Shown here in pieces: positions 11,240 to 23,608 of a stretch of 64,000 bases of DNA. Position numbers and translations under genes: made by a program. Origin of the DNA: Pyropia yezoensis (lineage: Eukaryota; Rhodophyta; Bangiophyceae; Bangiales; Bangiaceae); assembly GCA_009829735.1 (NCBI GenBank), contig CM020619.1:14623777-14687776 (forward strand), read 5' to 3'. Numbering within the stretch: the first letter of the stretch is position 1; every line of letters begins with the position of its first letter. A model generated the notes under the pieces. It searched no databases. It was not told the DNA's origin and saw only the letters and a program-made list of their open reading frames with translations.

Positions 11240-14200
11240 GGTGGCGGCGCCTCGTGGGGTTGCCCAGCAGCGACGGCCGCGGCGGCGGTGCCTGTCGCCT
11301 CCCCACCACCATCCCGTGGCGGTGGTGGTGGCGGCGGTGGTGGCGGCGGCGGCGGCGCACATCCCCGCACCAGCTCCTCCATGGTGCACCAGCCCATGCC
11401 CTGCACAAACGCGCCCTCAATCTGCCCCACGTCCAGCGCCGGGTTGAGGCTCCGCCCCGCGTCCATGGCAATGTCCACCCGCCGGGCCGACCAGCCGCCG
11501 GTGAGGGTGGACAGCTCCACCTCGGCCACCGCCGCGCCGGTGGTCCAGTAGAAAAAGGGGGAGCCCCGCCGGCGGGCGGGGGAGGGGGCGCCCAGGTCCA
11601 CCGCGTCCAGCCGGGGGGTGCGGTAAAAGCCATAGGCGGAGAGGTTGATGCGCCGCGCGTAGGCTTCCGCGACGAGCGTCACCCATGGGACGGGAGGGGG
11701 GGGCGGGTTGGGGGGGGGGGTGCCCCCACCGCCATGCGCCCCGCCGCGGTCGCCGTCGCCGCCGCCATTGCCGTCGGCGGTGCCGTTGGCGGTGCCGTTG
11801 GCGGTGCCGTTGGCGGTGCCGTCGGCGGTGCCGCTGCCGCCGCCGCCACTGTCGCCATGGACGCCATCCCCACCCGCGTCGTCGCCGTCGCCAACGGTGG
11901 CGGCCTTGGCGCCACACAGCGGCTCGTCCGTCCCCCTCGCCCCCCCCCCCTCCATCTCGGCACGCAGCGGCGCCAGCCGCCCCAGCACCTGCCGGCACGC
12001 GTGGCGAACGGCCATCCCGTACATGTCAGACGACGCCGACGCGGCGGTCGGCGACGCGTTGGCCACCTTGTCACTCGCCGTCTCCTCCACGTGCACCGCC
12101 GACGGGGGGAGGCCTAGCTCGGTGGCGGCCACGGCGGCGAGCTTGGTGTGGAGGCCCTGGCCCATCTCCACCCCGCCCGTCGCCAGCAGCACCGACCCGT
12201 CTGCGTGGGAGACGTGCAGCAGCGCCGCCGCCTGGTTGTACGTCACAAACGTAAAGGCGATGCCAAACTTGGACGGGACCGCCGCCAGGCCCCGCTTGCG
12301 GTACCGGTGCGCCGCGTTGAAGGCGTCCACCGCTGCGCGGCGGCGGGACCAGCCGGCGTCGGAGAGGACCGTGTGCCAGCACGCGCGCAGGCTGGACGGG
12401 TCAAAGGCCATGCCGTAGGGGGTCTCCACAGGGGGGGGGGGGGGGTCGCTGCTACCGCCACCACCGTCGCTGTGGGCGCCGCCGCCGCTGGTGACGCCGT
12501 CCCACGCCACCCCTCCGTACATGTTGACTGCCCGAACCGTCTCAGGCGGCAGCCCCACTGCCCGCGCCACGTGGTCCACCACGTTTTCCATGACGAGCAT
12601 CCCCTGGGGCCCCCCAAAGCCACGAAACGCCGTCGCCGACGGCGTGTGCGTCACGCAGGCGCGGCCGTGGAAACGGACTGCGGGAATGTTGTACGCATTG
12701 TCCAGGTGGAAGAGCGCCCGGTCCATGACGGGGATGGAGAGGTCGGCCGTATGGCCAGCGTTGGAGTAAAGGTCAATCGACAGCGCAACGAGGCGGCCCA
12801 CAGGCGGGTGGAAGGGAGCACCGCCCGTCGCGTCCCCACGCAAAGCCGCGTCGCCGTCGTCGTCCCCACTGGTGCCGGCGGCCGTGCCCCCCGCGGCAGC
12901 CCCCGCCGACACGTACGCGACCTTGTACTCGGCGAGGAAGGCGTGGCGCGTGCCGCTCGATACCATATCCGCCGCCCGCCCCAGCACCACCTTGACCGCA
13001 CGCCCCGTCACCGCCGCGCCCACCGCCGCGGCGGCCGACACGCCCACGGAGCGGGTCTCCTTCCCCCCAAACCCCCCCCCAATGCGCGTCACCGCCGCGC
13101 GCACCCGCGAGGCGGGGACACCAAGGACGGTGGCGACCACGTCCTGCGTCTTTCCGGGCGCCTGCGTCGAGGCCGTGACGGCCATGCCGCCGCCGCCGCC
13201 CGCGCCGCCGCCGGTGGGGACGGCCAGGGAGCCCTGGGGCTCGAGATAAAAGTGCTCCTGCCCGCCAATACGGACGGTGCCGCCGACGACCGCGGTGGCG
13301 CCGCCCGTGGCGGCGGCGTCGGAGACGGCGGTGGCGTCAGCGGCGTCGCCAAAGGCCGCCTCCACATCCCCACGCTCGATGCGGTGGACGGGCACGCCGG
13401 GCACAAACGACTCCGCCGCGATGGCCGCCTCGATGGACAGCACCGCCGGCAGGTCCGCCCCGTACAGCACGGTCACGGCCGCGGCGCCGGCGGCGGCCGC
13501 GTCTGCACTGGCCGCCAGCACCAGCCCCACGGGCTGGCCCACACACGTCACCACCGACTCGGCAAACACCACCTCGTCCGTCACGTGCGTGACGCCGTAC
13601 GCGTTGGAGCCGGGCACGTCCGCGGCGGTCACCACCCGCACCACCCCAGGGAGTGCCAACGCGGCGGTCGTGTCGAGGCCCCGTAGCTCTGCGTGGGGAC
13701 GGCCCGACAGCACGAGGGCACCGTGGAGGCCCCGCGCGGGGAGGGGCAGGTCGTCCACGTACGCGGCGGTGCCCGTCACGTGCGCCGCGGCCGCCGCGTG
13801 GGGGGCTGCCTTGCCCACGTGCACCGCCGCCGCTGGGGGGGTGGCGGAGAAGACCTGGGTGCCCCGAAAGGTGCCCCCGTGGGGGGTGGTGTGCGTGACG
13901 CGCGTCCGGCTGGGGGGGGAAATGTCAGACGAGATGGGAGGGCGAGGCCCGACGCCAACGTTGCCGTTGAGAGGGAGCACGGGCCCATTCTCCCACGCGC
14001 CCGGCTGGGGGTCGCCCCCATTCTCCCACGCATCAACCGGGAGGGGGCCCGGCCCCTTGACCGCCCCGCCCGCCGAAGAGGCCCCCGGCGTCTTAGCGGC
14101 GGTCCCGACAGACTGGTCCGCCACTGCCCCGTCGGCCGTCGGCGGCGCACCGCCATTGGCCACGGGCCGCTCCAAAGCCTCCACCGCAGCGTCGGTCACC

Positions 14201-16075
14201 GCCGCCGTCGACGCGGCTGCCCCCCCCGTTGGCGCCATGCCGAGCGAGCCGGCCAAGCCGTCCGCGCCGCCCCCCCCTACCTCCAGCTCCCCTTGCTCCC
14301 GTGCCTCCTCCTCGTCCGCGGCGTCCCACGCGCCACTCCACTCGGCCCGGGGGGGGGCCCACAGGGCGGAGGCACCGTCGCCGTCCGTCCCCCGCACCGC
14401 CAGGGCGGTCCGTGTCCACGCCTGTGCTAGGAAGGACAGCGCGACGCCCACCCGGTAGGGAGCCATCCCGCCTGGCACGCCCGGCGGGAGCGCCACCTCC
14501 GCCGCTAGCACGTCCAGCGCCGCTGCCAGGGTCGAGGGCGCCCAGGGGGCACCGACTAGCACCGCGGCCGTGCGGGGGGTGGTCACCGAGGTGGCGGCCA
14601 TGCCGCCGTAGGCGAGCGCCGCGTCTGCAATCCTCCACCCACCAATAGTCGGGTGGTTTGCCCCCGCCGGCGACGGCGGCGGCGGGGATGGCGGCGGTCG
14701 CCACTGCAGGCGCAGCCGGATACCCGCCGACACGATGGCAATGTCGTCCTCCCGTCGCCGGGACGCCTTGAACGCGTGCATGTGCTCGCCGGGGGCCGTC
14801 CACGGCACGAGGATGGCGGCGAGGACCTCCCCAGGCCGCAGCGCCGTGCGGCGGTAGCCAGTGAAAAAGGCGGTCGCCGCGACCCGCCGGGTCGTCACGC
14901 TCACCCACAGGTCGGCGCAGCCGTCCGTGTCTGCCGACACTGTCCCCGTCGTCGTTGTGGCTGCCGCATCCGCGGCGGCTATGGCCGCGGCTGCGGCGGC
15001 CGTCGCGTCGGTGGCGGGGGGGCCACCGCCCATGTCGCCGCCCTCCTTGGCTGACGACGCCAGCACAAACACCGCACCCGCGGCCATCCACACGGGATTT
15101 AGGTCCGAGATGGGGCTCGCCGTCACCACGTTGCCCCCCACGCCAGCCATGTTGCGCACCTGCACCGACGCAAACCGCCGCAGCTGCCGTAGCAAGGCAG
15201 ACGCGGCGCTTGTCCCACCGCCCCCGCTACCGCCACCGCCGCTGCTGCCGCCGCCGCCGTTGCCGCCTCGGCCACCACAGGCCGAGACGGTGGCCTTCAA
15301 AAACGAAACGACGCGACTCAGCGTCGCCCCCCCCCCCAGCACCAGCCCGTCGGCGGTCGAGCGCAGGGCGTGGAGCTCACCCACCCCCGCCAGCGACAGC
15401 CGCGGTGCGTCGACCGGCCGCGGGCGGCCGCCGAGCGCCTCGACGGCCAGCTCCGTGGCGCCCCCGACCAGCACCGCCGCCGGCGCGGCGGCGGTGGCGG
15501 CGGTGAGGGCGCGCAGGGAACGTGGCGACAGCCAGCCGGGGGAAGTGGGCGTCGCCGCCACCACCAGCGGCGGCCGTTGGAGAGTAGGGGAGGGACCCCC
15601 CCCCACGAGTAGCTCGGGGGGAAAGGCCGGTGGCGCCGTGGGCGGGTACGCTGCGTAGCCACGTCCGGGACAACCACCTCCGCCGGCCGTGGCGCGGCCG
15701 CCACAGGCCGCAGCACACGGGCCGCCGCTGCCGCCGCCGCCATCACTGCGGCTGTCATCAACAGCCCCCCGCCCGCACCCTGGCCCACCGCCGTCGGCGG
15801 CCACGGCGTCGGTGCCGGCGGCACTGGCCGGCGGGAGCAGCGCCTTTAGCGAATCCAGGATGGGCCGATACCCCGTACAGCGGCACAGGTTGCCGTCGAG
15901 GAGCGACTCAATGTCCACCACCCCCACAGGCTGTGGCGGCGACGACGGCGGCAGCGGTGGCGGTGGTCGTGCCGACAGCGCAGCCGTCGCCGCCGCGGCA
16001 GAGCAACCCCCTGCCCCTCCCCCCTCACTCCCCACCTCTGCCGTCGCCTCTGCCGTCGCCTCTGCCGTCGCCTCT

Positions 16076-16107
<32 letters not shown>

Positions 16108-16475
16108 TTCGGCCCGGTCCCACCACAGCGCCCGCGCGGCACCGACAAAGCCCGGCGTACAAAACCCACACTGCGCCGCGTGGCCGGCCGCCATGGCCGC
16201 CTGGACGCCGTCGAGGGGCGGGGGTGCACCATAGCCGCCGCCGCCGCCGCCACCGCCACCACCACCTCCGCTGCTGCTGCACCCGCCGCTGGCGAGATGC
16301 GGGGGCGCCAAACGGCTCCTCCCCTCCAGCCCCCCCCCCAGCCCCTCGGCGGTCGTCACCGCACACCCATCCACCGACGGCAGGGGCGCGAGGCACGCGT
16401 TGACCGCCGCGTGGACGACGCGCGGCGCTTCTGGGAGGTCCACCCCTCCCGCGGCGCCGCGACTCCCTCCAAGCG

Positions 16476-16510
<35 letters not shown>

Positions 16511-16754
16511 TTTGACACGACCACGGTGCAGGCGCCGCAGCCGCCTTCGCCGCAGCCGAGCTTGGCGCCCGTCACCCCGGCAACGGTTCGGAGGTAGGTG
16601 AGGAGCGTCATGTTGGGGTCCGCCGCGGCCACCGCGTGGCGCTCCCCATTGACGTAAAAGAGGAGGTGGCGGGGGGCGGGAAGGGCGGGGGGGGGGGGGG
16701 ACGGGGCGCAGCCGCTGCCGCTCCGTCCGCGGCGGCTGCTGCCACCGCCGCCAT
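10230..16754 (-). CDS. XDH: Xanthine dehydrogenase
   Basis: Molybdo-flavoenzyme oxidising hypoxanthine and xanthine to urate in purine breakdown. Seen in order: N-terminal FYVNG (about 16645-16660); 2Fe-2S ligands CGEGGCGAC (about 16535); second cluster CGFCTPG (about 16160) and CRCTGYRP (about 15875); FAD domain with GGATEL and NMAGVGGN; molybdopterin domain with GGFGGKETRS (about 13060), HFYLE, AFRGFGGPQ and, in exon 2, GEPPLFLA. HFYLE, FRGFGGPQ and GEPP carry the Glu, Arg and Glu expected for XDH, arguing against aldehyde oxidase. CDS is join(10230..10601, 11059..about 16754) on the complement. At about 1990 residues it is far longer than the usual 1330, owing to Gly/Ala/Pro-rich inserts. 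The best ATG (16752-16754) is out of frame with FYVNG: one more base, or two fewer, is needed in the 14-G run at 16687-16700. The start is therefore uncertain; the enzyme assignment is not. Confidence 0.92.
10602..11058 (-). other. Intron of the xanthine dehydrogenase gene
   Basis: On the minus strand the donor reads AAG|GTAGGC (GT at 11058-11057) and the acceptor CCACAG|GCG (AG at 10603-10602). Removing 457 bases joins ..IHSSK to AIGEPP.. in phase 0, as the family requires. The intron contains a run of 29 C on the plus strand (11001-11029). Confidence 0.9.
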
Positions 16755-17894
16755 GACGTGGATGGCGGGGAGAGAGGTGGGAGCGTCTGTCGGGGGGGGG
16801 GATGGAGGGCGAGGAGGGGGGGGGAGAGAAGTGGATTAGGTGGTTGCCTTGGTGGTCGACTCGCCATCATGGAAGGCAACCGAAGAGAGGTCTAAGGGGG
16901 GAGCTTGCAAGGAGGCATCAAGGACTGCGTAGGCAGAAAGCCTCGGGGACTTGGGCGGCAGCGAGAATCCATCTGAACTGTCAGTCGATAGAGCTCAGTC
17001 GGGCTCAGATTCTGGCAGCAGCAGTCGACCCTTTCGCCAATAGGAGGGCGGCATCACATGCGCGACTTGTGAGACTCTATGTGATCGATCATTTCGGTCG
17101 GGAAGGCCATGCTCTTGACTTCCCGCGACGGTGTCTGTCTTTTTTGGCGGGAGGTCAGCGATTGTACAAACGGTTGTGCTTCAAACGCCCGGCGCGCCAG
17201 CCGGCAGAGCCCCCGCCAGCGGCGTGGCGAGGGAGAGCCCCCTTCGCTCCCCCCCGCCCCGCCGCACGCCCGCGTTCAACGGGGCGGCCGGCGCACCCCG
17301 TGGCGCGGCCGCCTTTTTCTTTCCTTTGTCGCTGCCGCGCGCGCGCTGGGACGTCTGTCGAAGACGAGCCGGGGTCGGCGGCGATGGACGGCGGCGGGAG
17401 GGGTCACTCCCGCCACTGCTGCCACCTCCCGCCGTCTGCCCCCTCCCCTCCCCGTTGCTGGCCACAGTGGCGCGGCGGCGGCGGGGCGCGAGCGCCCGCG
17501 CGGCCGTCTGCCGGTCGCCGCGCCCCCGCGTCGGGAGTCGTAGGCGGGGGGGTATGACGCCCGCTGGCCGTTCTCCCCCACACGACCCCCCCACCGCGCT
17601 GCCGCCGTGGTGCCGTCCACGCCGCGTGCCGCCCGCCGCGCGTGGGTGGTGTCTCTCCCGGCCTCCCCCACCGTCGTGAGCACGCCCTGTCCCCCTTGCG
17701 CCCCCTTCCACCTCTGTCCCGCCCGCTCTCCCGCACCCCTGTACGTCGGGCTCTCCCCACGCCCTGCCCAACCCCCTTCCTTCCTTCCTGCTCCCACCCA
17801 CTCACCCACCCCCTTCCCCCATCCCCCTCCTTCCTCCCGCCCTTCCCACACCCCCGCGCGCGGGGGGGTGCGTCGGTGAGTGGTCCCCGCGGCG
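16755..17894. promoter_or_regulatory. Divergent intergenic region between XDH and POLA1
   Basis: About 1.1 kb separates the two divergently read genes and should hold both promoters. It has a lower-GC stretch at about 16840-17180 with a 9-bp hairpin (16842-16850 with 16873-16881), then pyrimidine-rich leader DNA before the polymerase start. No TATA box or gene was recognised. Confidence 0.45.
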
Positions 17895-20800
17895 ATGGCG
17901 TCGTCCAAGGCGGCGGCGCTGGCGGCGCTGCGGGCGGCCAAGGCCGGCGGCATCCGCCGGTCGGCAGTCTACGAGGTGACCGAAGCCGCCCCCGTCTATG
18001 ACGTGGTCGACGAAGCCACCTACGCCGCCCACCTGTCCACCACCCGCCGGACGGTGGGGTCGTTTATCGAGCGCGGCGGCGGCGACGGCGACGGCGACGA
18101 CGACCCGTTTGACGACGATGACGAGGACGACGAGGCCGAGTGGGCCGCCGAGGAGGCCGCCTCCCGGCTCGTCGACGCCGACGACCTGGGGGGGGGGCGC
18201 AAGCGCCGCCGCCCGGCCGGCGGGGCGGCGGGGGGGGGGGGCGCCAGCCGGCGGCCCCGCAAGGCCAAGCCCCCGGGCGCCGACGCGCCCGCCCGCCGGG
18301 TGCACGCCCTCTTCTTTGGTGCCGGCGGCGGCGCCGGTGGTGGCGGCGCCGACGGCGGCGGCGGCATGCCGCCCGCCACCACGAATGCGGCGGCGGTTGC
18401 GGCCAACGCGGCGGCGATGGAAAAGGTGGCGCACTTTGTGGCCGAGACGGACATGGCGTCCCGCCTCGACGCCGAGGCGGGCCGCCTCACCGCCCGCCGC
18501 CGCGCCTCGCGGCTGCGGGCGGGGGTGGACGACGTGCTGTTTGGGGGGGGGATGGGGGGGGGACCGGGGGGGGGGGGGGGGGACTTGGGGGGGGGAGGCG
18601 CCACAGCTCCCGTGTCGTTGCCCCGCGGCCGGGCATGGGGGGGGGCGCCGGGGGGGGGGGGGGGATCCTCGACCCGGCCGCCGACGACGAGGTGGACGAC
18701 GGCGCCGCTGGCCAGCCGCTCCTCAAGCCCGCGCTGCCACTCGGGCCGGGGGGGAAGGGCCGGGATGGGGGCGTGGCGCCGCCGCGGCCGTCGTCGCCCC
18801 CGGGCGCGTGGCGGCCGCGGTCGCCGTCGCGGGCGGCGGTGGGGGTCCCCCCCAAAGGGGGCGGCGGGGGCGGAGTTGCCCTAGGCAGCCGCCCCCACGC
18901 GGCGGCGGCGGCCAAGCTCACCGCCCCCGTCAGCGCCGCCCCCCCCCCCGTCGCCGCCCGCCGCCCGTCGACGGTGTCGGCGGCGGACCTTGCCCGCGAC
19001 GCCGCCGGCCGGGTGCTCCTCTACTACACCGACGCTCACGAGCTCCGCGCCGACGGCTGTGAGTACCTCTACCTGTTTGGCAAGGCCGCCCTGCGGGCGC
19101 CCGCCGCCCCGTCCGTGGCGGGCGTTGCCGACGCGGTCACCCCCACGTCCACCTTCGTGTCCGTGTCGGTGCGGGTGGCCAACATGGAGCGCGTCCTGTA
19201 CGTGCTGCCGCGGCCGACTCGGGTGCAGGCTGGCTCGTTTGTGCCCCTCTCCCCGCCGGTGCCCGTTGCGCCCATGCCCGACGTGCACGAGGAGGTGACG
19301 GCGCGGCTCTTTTCCTACACGGGGCCCCACCGGGCGCGGCTGCCGGCCGAGCTGGCGGCCAAGGCGGTCACCCGCGCGGCGCCGTTTGGGGACCCGACCG
19401 CCCCGCCGGGGGCGGCGGCGTACCTCAAGGTCAAGTTCCCCTACGAGTCGTGTGGCGCCTTTCTTCCCGCCGACGCGGCAGGCGCCACCTTCTCCCGCGT
19501 CTTCGGTGCCAAGACGGGGGCGGCCGAGGCGCTGGTCCTCCGGCGGGGCCTCCAGGGGCCGGGCTGGGTGTCGCTGGCGGGGGCGGTGGAGGTGGGGGGC
19601 AAGGTCACCCACGCGCGGCTGGCGCTCGAGGTGGACGGCGCCGCCGCCGTGACGGCCGTCCCCGCCGACGGGATTGGCGGGGGCGCGGCGACCGCGGCCG
19701 CGCCGCCGCTGCCGACGCCCACCCTCTCCGTGCTGTCGCTGGCGGTGAAGACGGTGGTGGCGGCGGGCGCCGGCGCCGGCGGCGCGGGCGGCCACGAGAT
19801 TGCGGTCGTCGCGGGCGTCTACACGCCCGGCGTGTCCATCACGGGCGGCGACGCGGACGGGGCGGGGGTGTCGTCGGCGGCCACCCGCGGCTTTGTGCTC
19901 GTCCGCCCGCCCGGAGCGTCGGCGCTGCCGTTTGGGTTTGCGGAGCGCGCCGCGGCGGGCCTCCCCGCCGACCGGGCCATCCCGGGGGGCGTGTCGGTGG
20001 ACGCGCTGACCAACGAGTACTCGCTGCTCAACTTGCTGCTGGCGCGGGTGGCGCGCCTCGACCCGGACGTGCTGGTCGGCCACGACCTGGGCGGCTTTGG
20101 CCTGGACGTGCTGCTATCCCGCCTCGCCTCGCGCCGCAGCCGCAACTGGTCGGTGCTGGGCCGGCTGGTGCAGGGACGGGACCTGGCGGCCATGGTGCGC
20201 GCCTCGTCGGGGGGGGGCGCGTACGGGGGCAAGGCTGGGGGAGGGGGCGGCGGCGGCGGCGCCCTCCCGTCCGTGTCCCCCTGGTTCAAGGCCGACGCCG
20301 TGGCGGGCCGGCTGCTCGTCGACACCCTCTCCCAGTCACGGGAGCTCCTCCCCCGTGTCACCGACTACTCCCTCGCGGGGTTGTCGGCGGCGCTGCCGAC
20401 GGCGGTGCCGGCCCTCCCCCCCCCCCCGGCGTTGACCACCCACGCATCCCCCGCCGACGTGCGCGAGGCGTACGGCTCTGCGGATGAGCTAGTTGGCCTG
20501 GCCGTTGCGGCCGCGTCGGCCGCCGCCGCGTCGCTGCGGCTGGCAGCCGCCCTGGCGGTGCTGCCCCTCTCCCGGGAGCTCACCGCCGTCAGCGGCAACC
20601 GCTGGTCCCGCACCCTCGGCGGCCACCGCGCCGAGCGCATCGAGGCGCTCCTGTGTCACGCCTTTCGGGGGGTGCGCCAGCCGGCCAAGCTGCTGCTGCC
20701 AGACAAGCTCAGCAAGGCGGAGCGTACGCGCATTGACCGCCATGCCGAGGTGGCGGCGTCGGCCGCCGCCGCCGCCGCCGTTGGTGGCGCCGCTGCGGGG

Positions 20801-23089
20801 GGTGGGGGTGGAGCCGGTGCTGGTGGGGCTGGCGGAGGGACACCGCCGGCTGAAGTGGACATCCGCCCCGCCGCGGAGGCGGCGGCTAGTGGCGGCGGCG
20901 GCGGCGGCGGCGGCAAGTCCCGCCGCCGCAAGCCCGCCTACGCGGGTGGGCTGGTGTTGGAGCCCAAGCGCGGCCTGTATGATTCGTACGTGCTGCAGCT
21001 GGACTTTAACAGTCTGTACCCGTCCATCATCCGCGAATACAACATCTGTTTCACCACCATTGACCTGGCCGGTGCGGCGGCGGGCGGTGGGGGCGGCAGT
21101 AGCGACGCGTCGGTGGCAGCGGCGGCGGGGCCGCCGGCCACACCTGCGGCGGTGGCTGACGCGGCGGCGGTGGACCTGGAGGCCCTGCTGGCGCCCACCA
21201 CCGAGCTCCCCGAGGGCGTCCTCCCCCGGGTCCTCCGCAAGCTCGTCAGCACCCGCCGGGCTGTAAAGGCGGCGATGCGGTCAGAGACGCGGCCGGCCGA
21301 GGCGGTGGCGCTCAACCTGCGCCAGACCGCCCTCAAGCTCACCGCCAACAGCCTGTACGGGTGCCTCGGCTTTGACGGCAGCCGCTTTTACGCGCGGCCG
21401 CTCGCACAGGCGGTGACCGCCAAGGGCCGGGACACCCTCCTCGCGACCGTGGCGCTCGCGCGCGACGACTTTTCCGCCGACGTTATTTACGGCGACACGG
21501 ACTCGCTGTTTGTGGCGACCGGCCGGTCTGACCTCCCCGCCGTCCGCGCGCTGGGCGCGGCGCTCAAGCGGGCGGTCAACCAAAAGTACCGGGCGCTGGA
21601 GATTGAGGTGGACGCCGTCTACGCGCAGATGCTGCTGCTCAACAAGAAGAAGTACGCGGCGCTGCGGCTGGCCGCTCCGGGCACGTCAACAGAGCTGGTG
21701 CGGGAGGTCAAGGGCCTGGACCTGGTCCGCCGCGACTGGTGTGGCCTATCGCACGAGGCGGGCGAACGGACGCTTAGCGCCCTCTTTACCGCCGCCGACG
21801 GCGGCGTTGACGCGGCGGTGGGGGCGGTCGAGGCGGCACTGGGGGATATCGCCGCTCGCCTCGCGGCTGGCGCCGTGCACCCAGAGGCGTTTGTCATCCA
21901 CCGCGCTGTGTCCAAGCCGCCATCCGATTATGCCGACGTCGCGTCGCTGCCGCACGTGCAGGTGGCGCTGCGGCGCGTCGCGACGGGCCGGCCCGTCGTG
22001 GCGGGCGACATTGTGCCCTACGTAGTGACCCTCGCCGGGTTGCCCCGGCCGGGTGCGGCCGACGCTGCTGCTGCCGCCGCCGCCGCCGCCGCCGATGGTG
22101 CCGAGACGTCGGCCACGCCCGCACCCCCCCCCCCCTCTTCCCTGTCGGTCGCCGAACGGGCGGTGCACCCCGACGAGCTGGCCGCCGCCGGCGGCGTGGC
22201 GGCCATTGACACGGGCTACTACCTGGAACACCAGCTGCTGCCGCCCGTTGCGCGGCTTTGTGAGCCCATTCCGGGCGTCGACGCGCTGCGGCTGGCGTCT
22301 GCGCTCGGCCTCGACACGCGGCGGATGGCCGCCGCCGCCGCCGCCGCCGCGCGGTCGGCGGCGGCGGCGGCCGACGAGGACGCTGCCACCGCCGCGGCGG
22401 CCGGCGGCGGCGAGGCGGATAAGTACACGGCGTGCGAGGCGGTGCACTTGCCGTGCGTTCAGTGCCGGGCGGCCTACCCGCTGCGGCCGCTCACCGTGGC
22501 GGCGGCGGCACGCGGGGCGGGCGGCGCTGGGGTGGCGGCGGCCGCCACCGCCGTGGGCGGCCGCCCCGCCGTCACGTCGGGCATCCGGTGTGGGGAGTGT
22601 GGGGCGCGGCCGCCGGTGGGGGTGGCCCTCAACGCCGTGACCGGCGCCATCCGCTCGTGGGTGGCCGCCTACTACACGTCGGGCTTTGTGCGCGACGATG
22701 GGGGCGGCGCTGGCGGCGGGGGGGCGGGCGCCCCCGCCCCCGTTCGGGGCGTCAGCCTCGGTGGGGGGGGTTGGCGCCGGCCGGCCGGCCGCGACGAGCG
22801 GTGGCTCTATACCCAGCTGCGGTACGTCAAGTGGCTGGTCGATGCGGGCGGGCGGCTGGCCGAGGCGGCCGCCGCCCGGCCGGGCACCTGGGGTGCGGGG
22901 GCGAGTGCCCTCGGCGGGGGCGCGACGGCGTCGGCCGCGACAGCGGCCGCGTCGCCGCCGCCCGTGCTGCCCCGCCCCGACCGGGAGGTCTACGCGGCGC
23001 TGCTGGGGGTGGCCGAGGCGGCGCTCGAGCGCAACGCTTTTAGGTTTGTCAACCTGGCAGAGCTCCTCGCGCCTATGGGGCTGTGCTGA
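17895..23089 (+). CDS. POLA1: DNA polymerase alpha catalytic subunit
   Basis: Family-B polymerase that extends primase RNA primers at replication origins and on Okazaki fragments. The N-terminus (from ATG 17895) matches the alpha-specific head: Ala/Lys-rich helix, YEV.....YDVVDE, then an acidic stretch. Further on come the inactive exonuclease-like domain (ALPFGF, PDVLVGH at about 20070), motif A DFNSLYPSII (about 21001), motif B KLTANSLYG (21335-21361), motif C YGDTDS (21488-21505), KKKYAAL, and GLDLVRRDWC. The FNICFTT-type text after motif A and VRRDW favour alpha over delta or zeta. One C-terminal Cys module is present (CVQC about 22455, CGEC about 22590); the second module that normally follows is missing. 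The head (17895 to about 18650) and the body are in different frames, and the switch lies at the 15-G run 18650-18664 (one base too few or two too many). Poly-Gly/Ala inserts enlarge it to about 1730 residues. Confidence 0.9.
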
Positions 23090-23608
23090 CCGCGGGAGGG
23101 GGGGCGGTGGTGGGATACGTTGGATAGGGGCCGGCGGCGAGGGTTCCTGGCAGGAAGATTGTGTGTGGCCGGCTGGAGGTGGGCGCCTTTGCGGGTAGAG
23201 GCACTGGCCCCGTGGGTGTGGTACATGTCTTTTTTTCCACCGCCCGCGGTTTTGTGTTTCTGTGTCCTGCCGCTGAGGTCGCGCCGCCGCGTGGTTGGCG
23301 GTGTAGTTGGTAGCTGGAGCTGTCCCTCCTCAGGGAGCGCGCCCCCATCGTGGCCATTCTCACCCCGTCCGCTTCCACGCCTGCTTGGGTTCCGCCTCGG
23401 ACACCCGCTCTTCACCGGCGGCTCGCTCCCGTGTCAGTCGAGGAACGTGCTCGCACGGGTACACTGCCCTTGCCTGAAGGCGGGGTCCGCGAGGCAGTGA
23501 TGGTGTCCCTACCGTACTGCACATGACGAGTCGAGCAGCCAGGAACAGAGTTGAATAGTCTACCGTTTCCGTTTATCTGTGGGTGGCAACCACCCGTCGC
23601 TGTCGCAC
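23090..23608. other. Convergent 3' region of POLA1 and mysCD
   Basis: No gene seen. The two neighbours point towards each other, so this stretch should hold both 3' untranslated regions and polyadenylation sites. It is of lower GC than the flanking coding DNA. Confidence 0.5.

Noticed and set aside
9472..16632. One 2386-residue frame covering XDH and beyond
   Set aside because: It reads through the intron at 10602-11058 and past the true 3' exon, which lies in another frame; its apparent start is GTG, not ATG.
10230..16754. Aldehyde oxidase
   Set aside because: The HFYLE Glu and FRGFGGPQ Arg that define xanthine dehydrogenase are both present.
17895..23089. DNA polymerase delta, epsilon or zeta
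   Set aside because: The N-terminal head, ALPFGF exonuclease-domain text and VRRDW after motif C match polymerase alpha.
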